From: Bedellia somnulentella | Taxonomy: Eukaryota; Arthropoda; Insecta; Lepidoptera; Bedelliidae | Direction: 5' to 3' | DNA length: 64,000 nucleotides | Assembly (NCBI GenBank): GCA_963576735.1 | Contig: OY755172.1 | Coordinates: 2,232,001 to 2,296,000, forward strand | Shown: piece by piece, positions 1-12,200 of the stretch | How positions within the stretch are numbered: position 1 is the stretch's first letter | Layout of the letters: the number at the start of each line of letters is the position of its first letter | Notes under the pieces: model-generated | Databases searched by the model: none | What the model saw: the letters and a program-made list of their open reading frames with translations, nothing else | Told to the model about the DNA's origin: nothing | Made by a program: the position numbers and the translations under genes

Positions 1-188
1 TAAGTTTTGTACTGTATTGCTTTATACATCGGCGTAGCTAGCCGTGGGCTCAGGGTGGGGCGACAGTTATATGTGTTGTGCATTTTTTTTATAAATATCT
101 TGTTTTTAATTGATAAGGTACCTTAATGGGTCAGAGTAGGGGTGGGGCATATTTCCCACCGTGGCTACGCCCATGGCTTTATACTTAC

Positions 189-288
189 ATTTTCCCGTTC
201 TGGCATTGAGAGGGCGTCTGCGAACGCGTCGTCCGAGCTTCCGCTTGGGCTAGCTGTTCCAGTTCCATAGGCTTCTCGCTTTCGGGAG
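189..288 (-). CDS. Tail exon 31 (last seen in window)
   Basis: 100 bases, phase 1 in, phase 2 out. It encodes PESEKPMELEQLAQAEARTT, then RSQTPSQCQNGK. The donor AAAT|GTAAGT is strong, so the protein continues beyond the window. Another open frame (REAYGTGTASPSGSSDDAFA) reads well but needs phase 2 from the previous exon. Confidence 0.6.
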
Positions 289-3200
289 CTGTTTTAAAGA
301 AAAGTAACTTTTTATTAGATAATAATTTCCAACATAAAATTTAACGGTGAAAATATTTCTAAAATGCTTTTTGAAGGTGTGAATAATAAAAATGCTGTAT
401 ATTTCTTCCAGCTGAGGATATAATAGCTTCTTATTTAGTTTGTTAATGGAATGAGAAATCGTTTTTATGACCGTAAATCAGGGTTTTGCAGCAGTCACTT
501 TGGAGGCCATAGTCCACCTCACTATGTTACTTTCATAGGAGAATCGGTTCCCGAAATTCGACACCAAGAAGTAACTTCATCGATAGACCAGCTATAGACA
601 CAAATTTGTAATTCATTACTGTTCGAGGGCCACCAATAAATTATAGTACCTGAATCTGTGGAGCAGGTTGAAGCGCGATATAATATTTCTGTTACAGTAA
701 CAAGGGGTATGTGTGCGGGGAGAAAAGCATTTCGAATCTTAGAGCATTTGCACATCGTGACTTTCTTCGCGTTGTCAGTGCGCGTTTCAAAATATACGTG
801 ATACATGTGAAAGTCAGATGGAGCTCATACAGTTTTATCGAAAAGAGTAGGTCTCTTATTATCTTACCTTTCCAAGCATATACAGAACTGCGCGAAGTAG
901 TATGCGGGGCGGTGCGGTGTGCGGGGCGCGAGGGGCGCGGTATACCAGCTGGAGCCACGTGGATCACTGCGTCGGCGCTCGCCACCCGACGGAGTAGAGA
1001 CTTCTGACAGGCCGCGCGAAACGACCAGTGGTCGGACTCGCCAGCCTGGAGGTTGGGAAGTTTTGTCATGCCAGAAATCTGTGATAGCAGTTGTATAACC
1101 ATCGCTCCTCATATAGTAGGCGCGAGTTCAAAACCTGAGTCATGCCTTCAGCAATGTGAACGTTGAGTTAAGTTTTTTTTATCATTATGTAATTTACTAC
1201 ATTGGACAAGACAGTTGATCAGGTCGATCCAACCGACTGACCAAAACTGGTTACCCGCGGTGTAGATAGGGTTTATTTATAAGAAATAAATGGAGTTAAT
1301 GGATACTGGCTCTTAAATAGTAGATAATCTGGTGTTAAGGAATGTAGACCCATGTGCTATTTTCCTGAAGTGCTAATCGATCAAAGTCAGGATACACATA
1401 AATTTATGGATGCAGATCAGGTTTGTCAGAATCGTCTAAAGTAGCGATCGATGGTCTCTGTCTGCCCCAATCGAAACTAATGGTGTAAGTTTATGGTTTT
1501 ATATTTACCCAAGAGCTTTCCTGATCTGCCAGCATGTCCGTCCCGCGGTCCAAGGCCAGCCTCATCTCCGCTCTCGGACTGAGTCGTTCCTCCGGAGTCG
1601 TCGGCTTCCTCTCGTCGGATTCCGACGACTCGAGCTCGGTTGAGGCTGCAATTAATAAACGGTAATTTAGGTTGGAGTCATGTTTATAGAGGAAAGATGT
1701 TTTCAATATTACATATTGAGATTAATTAACTCGGTATTTTAATATAAAAGCAGATATTCGATAAATTCATAAACATTTCGCACTTTAAGGGACCTACTTA
1801 GGTATTGTGCAAATAAACTGGTTTATTTATATACATTAACGTTACAGTCCAAGATGACACAAGCTCTGAGCCTAAATAGCCTGTTCTCAAAAATGCATAT
1901 GTCATAAGTTGCGCAAACCTCTTCAGAAGGGCAAGCACGAGCCGTGTTTAAACTAGTTATCGCGTGGGATAAAGCAGCCATCTCTTATGCACTTACTTAG
2001 TATCGTATACTGCCATCTCATTCTAACCGTTATCGTGTCGATAAAATAGCGCTCGTGCTTGCTATACTGCTCTAAATTTCCAATAGCAACAATTACTTGA
2101 AATCTCTAGATAAGATAGCATCCATAATCAAAAATACCAGTAAACGCGTCCCTTAGCGGTGTTGAGGGGTTGTGGATGGTGGTGCGTTCGAGTGTCGAGG
2201 GTGTGCTGGCTGAGCTGGGGGAGTCGCGGCCGCCGCCACCGCCGGCACCAGCGGCAGCACACGCCCGAACATCCGGACAGTCTTTTGAAACTATAAGATA
2301 AAGATAATTGTACAATTTCATGCCCCTGGCTTCTAAACTAGGAGAAACTGTATTTAAGGAACTTATCATCATATTTTTGGACATTACTCTGCTGATAGTG
2401 CTTTATTACGAGACAGTCATCGGAATAGGCCTACTTAGTGATTAGTTTTATTGGGTAGAGATGGACCACAATACGACTCATCATGTCTTGAGCCTACACC
2501 TAAATAGTGTGAAATGACCATACTCACCACCCTGGCCTCTAGTGAGTCGGGGGATAAATGAGTTATACCGTGTTAGTAACCGTGGCTGATAACTATAGGT
2601 GCCCTAAATAAATTCGAAAATTTAATATCTATACTAATATTAATAAATTTCTTCCCTTAATTCCGCTAAATACCTGCAGTCTTCATGCAACATGCACTGT
2701 GCACCGCCCGCCCTCCCACTTACAAGAAATCGAAAAGTGCATGTTGCATGAAGACTGCAGGTATTTAGCGGAATTAAGTGAAGAAATTTATTAATATTAG
2801 TATTGCTATGGATTTCCGCAAAGTAACGCCTGATTCAATCCAATAATTTAATATCTGTATAGCCAAATGCTCTAAGTTTTAAGCTATGACACCATAAATA
2901 AAAGATGTAATTAAAGGAAAGAAAAATTTCGACACTGGCGGGGTTCGAACCCGCGACCTTCGGGTATACGCCCCCGTCGCTCTGCCAACTGAGCTACAGT
3001 GTCAGTTGGCATCCAGCGCGAAATTTCTCTATCCTTTGTTTCTTTTTTACACGTTCAAGTAGTGTTTGCGTTTCCTACCTCCGAATTTTAACTAATTCGG
3101 ACGGCCACTTGTCTACCTTTTCAGATAGAATGCAAATGTTGGAAACGCCTAACTATCACATAATTTAATGTTTTTTGACATGAATTCCTCATGTGGGGAT

Positions 3201-6200
3201 TATCTATACATATAATAAATCTGTAGAAAAGTAATTTTTGTACATTGAAGAAATTGAAAAAAAAAATAGCCAGCGTGTGAACAGATAAGTAACAGAACCC
3301 ATTTCCATCATTTTTAAATTTTTTGTCTGTTTGTCTGTTTGTCTGTTTATATGTTTGTTTGTGCGCGCAAAACGTAAAATCTACGAATTTAATGCTGAAA
3401 ATGTTTATATACAAAAATTAAACGTAACTTGAGGTATAACTTAGTTTTTGTTTCATCGAAATCGGTTCACTCTATCAAAAGATATGATTAATTTTGTGAG
3501 TTCAAGAAGAAAAATATTACGTTACGCAATTCAGTATAGTACTTGCAACGACATCTTAAGTCTAAATATAGAACTAATGTTGATAGTTGGAATCCAAAGT
3601 CCGATAGATGGCGTTGTGCAAAAATAAAATAAAGAACCAAAATAAAATAAAGCAAAAATAAAATTTGCATTTTTTAGCCCCTTTAACCCCTTATTTTAAA
3701 GTCGGTTAAAGTAATAGAAGCTACAGGAAACAAGCTAGGCGAAATTAATACAAGCTGCCAATATCAAGTGAATTCGCCGACTATGAAAATAACTGAAATG
3801 CTTTTAAATATTATCTTTACTTAGTTTCTTAAATTAGGCTTATTAATATTAATATATTATGTAAATAGTCTGCCTATTAATAAATCCAATTTGGTGAGCA
3901 TAATTTTGAAATTCTTAGCCATTCTTCAAATGCACGTCACTTCACAACCAGTTTTCGTGAACGTTTATAATAAAAAACTGAATTTTGGTCTACATTAAAC
4001 ACCAAACCTCTCTGGCTTCGTTTACATCCATCAATCTTTTCATACATGCTCTTTTATTCTTCATACTGCGGACACCTGCCTTTTTGAGCACGTTTTCTAT
4101 TTGATCCAAATCTGTCCTCCGAGGTCGTCCTCTACTAACATTACCTTCCACATTGGCGATAAAAAAAGTGTCAAGTACAAAGTGGCGATCGATAGTCTCT
4201 GCCTACCCCAATGGAAACTAACGGCGTGAGAATATGTATGTATGTATGTATTAAACACCAGAAACATAAGACATCTTTTAAGTTCTACTTTTTTTAACAC
4301 TAAAATGATGTAGTGACCTTAGTGACTAACCTTAATTTAGTTATATTTGCATATTATACATACATACATATACTCACGACTATAAATCCCTAGAAGGGGT
4401 AGCCTGAGCTAAGGAATTAGAAATTCCTCAGCCACTTTTGGAAAATTGAGTGGGGAAAAGATGGTAAAATAAAGGTTGTTGGTAATGGGTCTCCAACCGC
4501 ATCGCCCAAAAATCCCTTAAAAACCCCCAATACCGTTAGTCGCCTCTTACGTACATCCACCGGAAGAAATGGGGTAGTGCTATTCTAAGCCGACACTACA
4601 CAGCTACTACAGTGCATATTATGCCACTGATAAATCGATTTAATTCAATGTATTATCATAGTACAACCAACAACCGTAAACCCTAATAATAGTAAAGTAC
4701 CTTTTTTGAGCGGTTTTATTTAGCTTACCCCGTTTGTTTTATTCTTTCTTGAGTGAAATTTAGTAATTTAGTTTTCACCCCCTTCCTGTCAACCGGTTAA
4801 TATTTCTTTTCGGAAGGAAAAGACGTGATGAGCTCGAAGCAAAGAGTGATGAGCTCAAGGCCCGACCACCTGCGGCCATCAATAATAACTACCTATATAT
4901 TGGAGGGGTACTGATTTTTCAACATACGTCATAGAACATTTGTCGGAAAGATTGGCTATGTCAGTCACATGAGAGCATATGAACACACTCTTAATAGCCG
5001 GATACCAGAACTTGCTGTGGCCGAAATCGGGCGGGATTGATATATGATCTATGTGCAAAATTCCGAAGTGTTAAAAACAAAAGGGCTTTATAAATATATT
5101 GATGCATTTTGCAGATCTGCTAGGATCGTACAAGGTAGCGATCCTTAATCTTCGGCTAACCCTGTAACTGTATCTAAATAAACACTAATTCAAATGAGAT
5201 ACACACAGTTACGACCTTTTATTATTTCAACTGGATAATGGCTACTGTAATTAATTAAATATCATTATAAAATACTCAATAGTTCCTACATCACAATAAG
5301 TGTGCGCATTAAATTTCATTGGTTCTTTATTTTATTTCAAAAAGGTGATATACTCTTAACTAAACGACGTTTTTTTGTTCTCGACAATCACGCGAACGAA
5401 GTCGCGGGCACAGCTAGTTACTCATAAATAAAAGATGTAATTAAAGGAAAGAAAAATTTCGACACTGGCGGGGTTCGAACCCGCGACCTTCGGGTATACG
5501 CCCCCGTCGCTCTGCCAACTGACCGTCCGAATTAGTTAAAATTCGGAGGTAGGAAACGCAAACACTACTTGAACGCGTAAAAAAGAAACAAAGGATAGAG
5601 AAATTTCGCGCTGGATGCCAACTGACACTGTAGCTCAGTTGGCAGAGCGACGGGGGCGTATACCCGAAGGTCGCGGGTTCGAACCCCGCCAGTGTCGAAA
5701 TTTTTCTTTCCTTTAATTACATCTTTTATTTATGAGTAATAATCCCCACATGAGGAATTCATGTCAAAAAACATTAAATTATGTGATAGTTAGGCGTTTC
5801 CAACATTTGCATTCTATCTGAAAAGGTAGACAAGTAGCCGTCCGAATTAGTTAAAATTCGGAGGTAGGAAACGCAAACACTACTTGAACGTGTAAAAAAG
5901 AAACAAAGGATAGAGAAATTTCGCGCTGGATGCCAACTGACACTGTAGCTCAGTTGGCAGAGCGACGGGGGCGTATACCCGAAGGTCGCGGGTTCGAACC
6001 CCGCCAGTGTCGAAATTTTTCTTTCCTTTAATTACATCTTTTATTTATGAGTAATAATCCCCACATGAGGAATTCATGTCAAAAAACATTAAATTATGTG
6101 ATAGTTAGGCGTTTCCAACATTTGCATTCTATCTGAAAAGGTAGACAAGTGGCCGTCCGAATTAGTTAAAATTCGGAGGTAGGAAACGCAAACACTACTT

Positions 6201-9200
6201 GAACGTGTAAAAAAGAAACAAAGGATAGAGAAATTTCGCGCTGGATGCCAACTGACACTGTAGCTCAGTTGGCAGAGCGACGGGGGCGTATACCCGAAGG
6301 TCGCGGGTTCGAACCCCGCCAGTGTCGAAATTTTTCTTTCCTTTAATTACATCTTTTATTTATGAGTAATAATCCCCACATGAGGAATTCATGTCAAAAA
6401 ACATTAAATTATGTGATAGTTAGGCGTTTCCAACATTTGCATTCTATCTGAAAAGGTAGACAAGTAGCCGTCCGAATTAGTTAAAATTCGGAGGTAGGAA
6501 ACGCAAACACTACTTGAACGTGTAAAAAAGAAACAAAGGATAGAGAAATTTCGCGCTGGATGCCAACTGACACTGTAGCTCAGTTGGCAGAGCGACGGGG
6601 GCGTATACCCGAAGGTCGCGGGTTCGAACCCCGCCAGTGTCGAAATTTTTCTTTCCTTTAATTACATCTTTTATTTATGAGTAATAATCCCCACATGAGG
6701 AATTCATGTCAAAAAACATTAAATTATGTGATAGTTAGGCGTTTCCAACATTTGCATTCTATCTGAAAAGGTAGACAAGTGGCCGTCCGAATTAGTTAAA
6801 ATTCGGAGGTAGGAAACGCAAACACTACTTGAACGTGTAAAAAAGAAACAAAGGATAGAGAAATTTCGCGCTGGATGCCAACTGACACTGTAGCTCAGTT
6901 GGCAGAGCGACGGGGGCGTATACCCGAAGGTCGCGGGTTCGAACCCCGCCAGTGTCGAAATTTTTCTTTCCTTTAATTACATCTTTTATTTATGAGTAAT
7001 AATCCCCACATGAGGAATTCATGTCAAAAAACATTAAGCTATGACACCAGTTTTGTTGATTAAACAGAAAGACTGGGATTTTTTATTCTATGAGCACATC
7101 TGTATTAGGGAAACTCTGAACTTATATAATTTTAACTTAGGCAGTGCAGAAGGACCAGCTTTGGCTTGAAATCTCGATCTGGGTCGTTTTTTATACAAAT
7201 TATTTCATTGCTCTGAGAGACAATGCAGTAGGGAACTTGGATACTTTTGAACCAGGCACACTAAATACATGGTATACCACCACGTATTTATTGTCTCTGA
7301 TAGTTAAACAAATGGTGACCTTTAATGCATATTTAGGTTATAGACGAGGCAAGTTGCCGATCATAAAATAACTCCTTAACGTGATGACATCTATTATTGT
7401 ATAACCAAACTTACGAGACGGTAGAAGTATCGTTGGGATCTCGTTGGTTGGAGTCTTGTCTGGGCTGCCGATCAGTTCTGCCCCAGCAACCTCGAGTGTT
7501 TCGACTGCAGCATTTGGATTTGCCCCTGGAAATGACAAACTTTTACTCAGAACACTATGTTCATTACTTACGAACACAAAGCGAATTTTACTTTAATTCA
7601 AGATTAAATCTTCTTCTAAAAGCGCTTAAGCATAGGGTGTAAAATTTCAAGAAGCTTTATGAGAAGTAAAATTCGACGTGTAATAGAATACTAAGGAATT
7701 TTTTTTTATTTTTTTTTATTTTTTTTTTATTGATCTACAAAACCAAGTACAAAATTAGGAAAGTAACAATACAACAATATTGACGACATGTTTTTCTTTT
7801 GCACTCTACTTGATGTAGATACTGCATGCTCGTTAATACATAAATAAATATTTTATCTTAGACCTATGATTGTAAACACAAGAATAAAAAAAATACATTA
7901 AAAATTAAACACTAAAAACACTAAAAAATACTAAATTACCAATTATTGACCGAAATACTATCGAAAAAATTGATTTTTGAACCAATAGCATAAGTCGCCT
8001 ATTATGGATATTGTTAGACTAAATATGTAATAATAGACACTATGTGCATACCATCCAACACTAAGAAGCAAATATCTGTACTCATCAAAGGAATACACTA
8101 TTTATATTAGGGCACTACACTTAATGTTACAAATTAAAACCAAACAGAAGCCATAATGAGAAATCGTAATAATTTATGAATAATCTTCAAAATTATTGTG
8201 GTAAATGTAAATGTATCCCTATTTGTATTAATAAGCAATAATACACTAAAATTTTAATATGGTTCTAGCAACAGTTTAGCCGAATTTTCTGACGATTTAT
8301 GTATCGAAAAAACAATCTTCAGTTTCCATCATCAACAACAAAATTTTAATCTCAATACAACTTCTCAAAACGTTTTCTGACGCTTACATGCTGCCATACC
8401 TGGTTGCAAAACAGCAGAAGACCGGAGCAGCGCCCCGCAGCCACCGTCAGCAGGCTGGCCACGCCCGCTGTCCTGCGCCAAGTGCCGCATGGCGGACCAG
8501 TCAATGTGAGAAATCACCTAGTCTAATGCTCTACTGAGTCTACGGGGTCATTACATTATGGAGATGTATATTCGGCTAAGAATTTTTTATTTAATTGCAT
8601 ATTCGGCAGTGAAATATTTCTTTAAGATTTAGTATTTGATGAGGTCGGTCTGTCGGGAGATTACGGTGCAATTTCACCAGAAATGTGCTAGGTTAATTTC
8701 CCTCGTCTCACTAAGTTGATAAAGAGTTTCATTTGATGTTTTGAATCACCTTTTTTGTACGTTTGCTTCAAAATCTTTTCAAAATTCATACATAAAAGTT
8801 TGCTAAATGAACTACTTACATTCTAATATTCATCTAAATCTAATGAGCAATTTTGTTTCAAGTTTGTTTCGCTATGTATGTCTTACTTTTATAAAGAATC
8901 TCAATCTGTAGACAAACACTTATTTAGTATACATACATACATATACTCCCGGTTATAAATCCCTAGAAGGGGTAGCCAGAGCTAAGGAATTAGAAATTCC
9001 TCAGCCACTTTTGGAAAGTTGAGTAGGGAAAAGATGGCAAAGTAAAGGTTGTTGGTGAAGGGTCTCCAACCGCATCGCCCAAAAATCCCTTAAAAGCCCC
9101 TGTACCGTTAGTCGCCTCTTACGTACACCCACCGGAAGAAATGGGGTAGTGCTATTCTAAGCAGCATTTTAGTATACGTATTTAAATAACATAAAAATGT

Positions 9201-12200
9201 GGTACTTATGTATGTTGTCATTAGTTTGGGCTGGTGCATACTTCGCCCAAAGAATTAGCTTAGCAATTCAAAAGAGTAATACATTCAGCCTCCTTGGAAC
9301 CTTGCCACCGGGCGGCAGCGATTTCGAAAGTATTTTTTACATAGTTGAGTCTAGGTTAGGTAGTTTTTACTTTTTTATAGCTATATTTTATACTTATTGT
9401 GTAATGTCAAAACTATGTGAAATTAACATTTCTCATTATCATTGTTGCGAAAGTGGTTTGATTATGTTTTATGGTTCGGAATAAGAATATTTTATTGGGT
9501 CTGGTTTAACTACATTTTGTGTAGCTACAGATATTAAAACAAATTGATCTAATCAGTTCAGGCCAACATACATTTAACATGCACATAAACATGCTTTTTA
9601 ATACAAATTATTTTCGTATGTTTTGATATATTAGAATTGTCAAACTTTGTGACATAGTAATTTAGAAAATTAAATTTTGCTTTTTCTATTTAAATGAAAT
9701 ATAATCTGTAGTCTGTAATCAAGGTTTTTTTTTATAATCAACAAATCAATAGGAATATAAATTATTTGTTTCCATTTATTGAAAATGTAGTCTGTTTCAT
9801 CGGTCCACGCTTAGATCATGATAGGAGTAATTTTAGATTTGTTATAAATCATTCAATTCTTTTAAGGGCACACCCAGCAGCTATTACGTTCACTCGCATG
9901 CGATATTCAGTAAAAGTAACGGAGGTAAATCATTGAATAATTTTTTCAATGACATTTTCAAAAAAAAAAAAAAATGTTACACCACATTTTTTAAGAACTT
10001 AAATATATTATTCAAGTCATATTCACAACGTTCAAACAGATTTTATAGAGTTTGAAAACATTCAAAATGAACAAATTTTTGCTCAGATGTCCATAATTAG
10101 TGTAATAACCAAGTAGTTATATATATTCACCTGATTATCAGGATTCGTTGGAGTTGGTTTGTTATCCTCACTTCCGCTATCATCGCAATCTTCTTCTAGG
10201 AGAGGCTCTAATCTTCTTCTGAATACATCTCTAGAAATACAATATGAGATTGAAATTAATGATGGATCAATTATATACTTACTCATGCCCATTATTCCCA
10301 TTGAGGTAGGCAGACACTATCGATCGCCCCTTGGCACGATCATGACGAATCTCCCTTGCTTCCCTTACATTAATTATTATTCTTATACATGCTCTTTTAA
10401 TTTTCTCACTTCTGACCTCCCTCTTTATAAAAACGTTTTCTATCTGATCTAGAAACGTTTTACGAGGCCGTCCTTTACTGACAATACCATGCACATTGGC
10501 TCCATATATCTCTTTCGCTACTTTATTTAATTATATAATGTTAAATATAAAGTTACTAGTGCGGCCAAAAATTATATGTTGCTCAATGTTTCGAAAAGGC
10601 AGTTAGTGACTGAATAGTAGCAATTTTTTAAAGTGTCGGATTAATGCAATGATTAAAAATCTACTCGTTGCATATATATTAGATGAAATTATAATAGCGT
10701 TGCTTTGCCGACTTTTATTTATACTTGTACTGTATCCATCTCCTTGTCTAACTTAAATTAAGCTTTGTTTCCGTTATCCATAAATAAATAAACAATAACT
10801 TAAGATGGGCCATGAATTAAAGAATTATTTTGCTTACTAAAATTCTATAATTACCTGGGTAACAATGGTCTCATGGTTGTTGGTCCAGTGATAGTCGGAG
10901 CCATCAGCAATTCATCCATCATCAGTTCAGTGTCATCATCACCAGCGTACGACGATGTTGATTTTGTTGGTGACTATAAAATATAAAGCATTACAGTTAC
11001 AGTAAATAAAGGAAAGAAGAATTTCGACACCGGCGGGGATCGAACCCCTTTATTAATCCTTTATTTATTATTAAATATCCCCATATGTGGTTTTCATGAA
11101 CAAAAACATTCAAATTTTTACAGTTACATTTATTTAGGACGACACTGCAAGTGAGGTTTGACTGTGAAATTTAGAAAACCATTCTGAACACAGCAAGAAA
11201 ATAATATAAATTATGTTTAAAGCTGGTAATAAGATTTTAATCATATCATTATATCATTGTATCTCAAAACACAATTTTTACATACATACATACATATACT
11301 CACGGCTGTAAATCCCTTAACGGGGTAGCCAGAGCCTTATAATGAGAAATTCCTCAGCCACTTTTGGAAGTTAATTGGGGAAAAGATGGTAATAATAAAT
11401 GATGTTGGTGACGGGTCTCCAACCACATCGCCCAAAAATTACTTACAAAGCCCCTATACTCTTAGTCGCCTCTTACGATCACCCACGGGTAGAAATGGGG
11501 TAGTGTTATTCTAAGCCGACACTACACGGCACGCTGATACAATTCTTCTGTCAATAATTTTGACAAAACCAAAGCAGTAACTGTAATATCCTTAGTTATG
11601 TGTTGTAGTTTTATTTACAAAACTTTAAGATCAAAAATATCAAAGGCTCTTTTTACATTGGGTTCATCTGCTGTTAACATTTATATTACTTACCGACAAA
11701 GTGCCATGTTCTGAATCTTGGAGATTATCAGACAAATCGCCAGATGAAGGAGTGCCCCAAGCGTCTTCTCCACTAGCACCACTGCCTTCCCCATTATCTG
11801 CCACTTCTTCATTGTTAAATGAAGTTTTCCAATCACTAACGCCAAGGCACCTAGAGTATTATTTTATATTAACTAAGGAGAACATTGACAGACTTCTTGA
11901 AAAAAAATGGCGGCAATGCACGTTGATAAATTATAAGTTGAAAATTTAGAATATTGCTTTATTTATCTCATCCTGACTTCTCATTTGCAAGTCAGCGTTT
12001 TATCGGTTATTTGAGTTCAATTCACTGCAGATTTTTTTATCAATGATGTAGATCGTATGCGTAGGCCAACCATATTTTTTCAAGATATTTGCCACAATTG
12101 TAGATATTTATGTCGAAAACGTCTTGGTGGACAATTTAAGTATTATTTTAGTAATATAAATATTTTAAATAAGATTGAATAAATGTAAGATATTTTTCTT

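Larger units (their letters stand above)
3203..5417 (+). mobile_element. Helitron inserted in the tRNA-like array
   Basis: Starts TCTATACATATAATAAATCT and ends GCGGGCACAGCTAG. The host unit reads GGGGATTA at 3202 and resumes TTACTCATAAA at 5418, exactly as in uninterrupted copies, so the borders are certain and the insertion lies between A and T. Inside: TGTCTGTT repeats near 3320-3365, a folded LINE fragment and a family A copy. No Rep/helicase frame remains. Confidence 0.85.
2895..7034. repeat. 315-bp tRNA-like tandem array with an inversion
   Basis: Plus-strand units start at 5523, 5838, 6153, 6468 and 6783 (exact 315-bp period; the last is cut at about 7034). The left part (2895-3202 and 5418-5520) has the same unit in minus orientation, split by a Helitron. 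Each unit has a tRNA-like sequence, a run of TTTTT, and an AT-rich spacer. The whole block is bounded by a 16-bp direct repeat. Confidence 0.9.

Noticed and set aside
711..1007. Plus-strand ORF of 98 codons
   Set aside because: Shadow of the minus-strand exon 868-1078, which has acceptor, donor and phase.
5624..5696. Ordinary functional tRNA gene
   Set aside because: The anticodon arm has a 4-bp stem and an 8-base loop, and related eroded copies are dispersed like a mobile repeat.
5523..7034. CRISPR-like or satellite array
   Set aside because: Units are 315 bp with no unique spacers, and each has a tRNA-like core; this is a eukaryotic tandem repeat.
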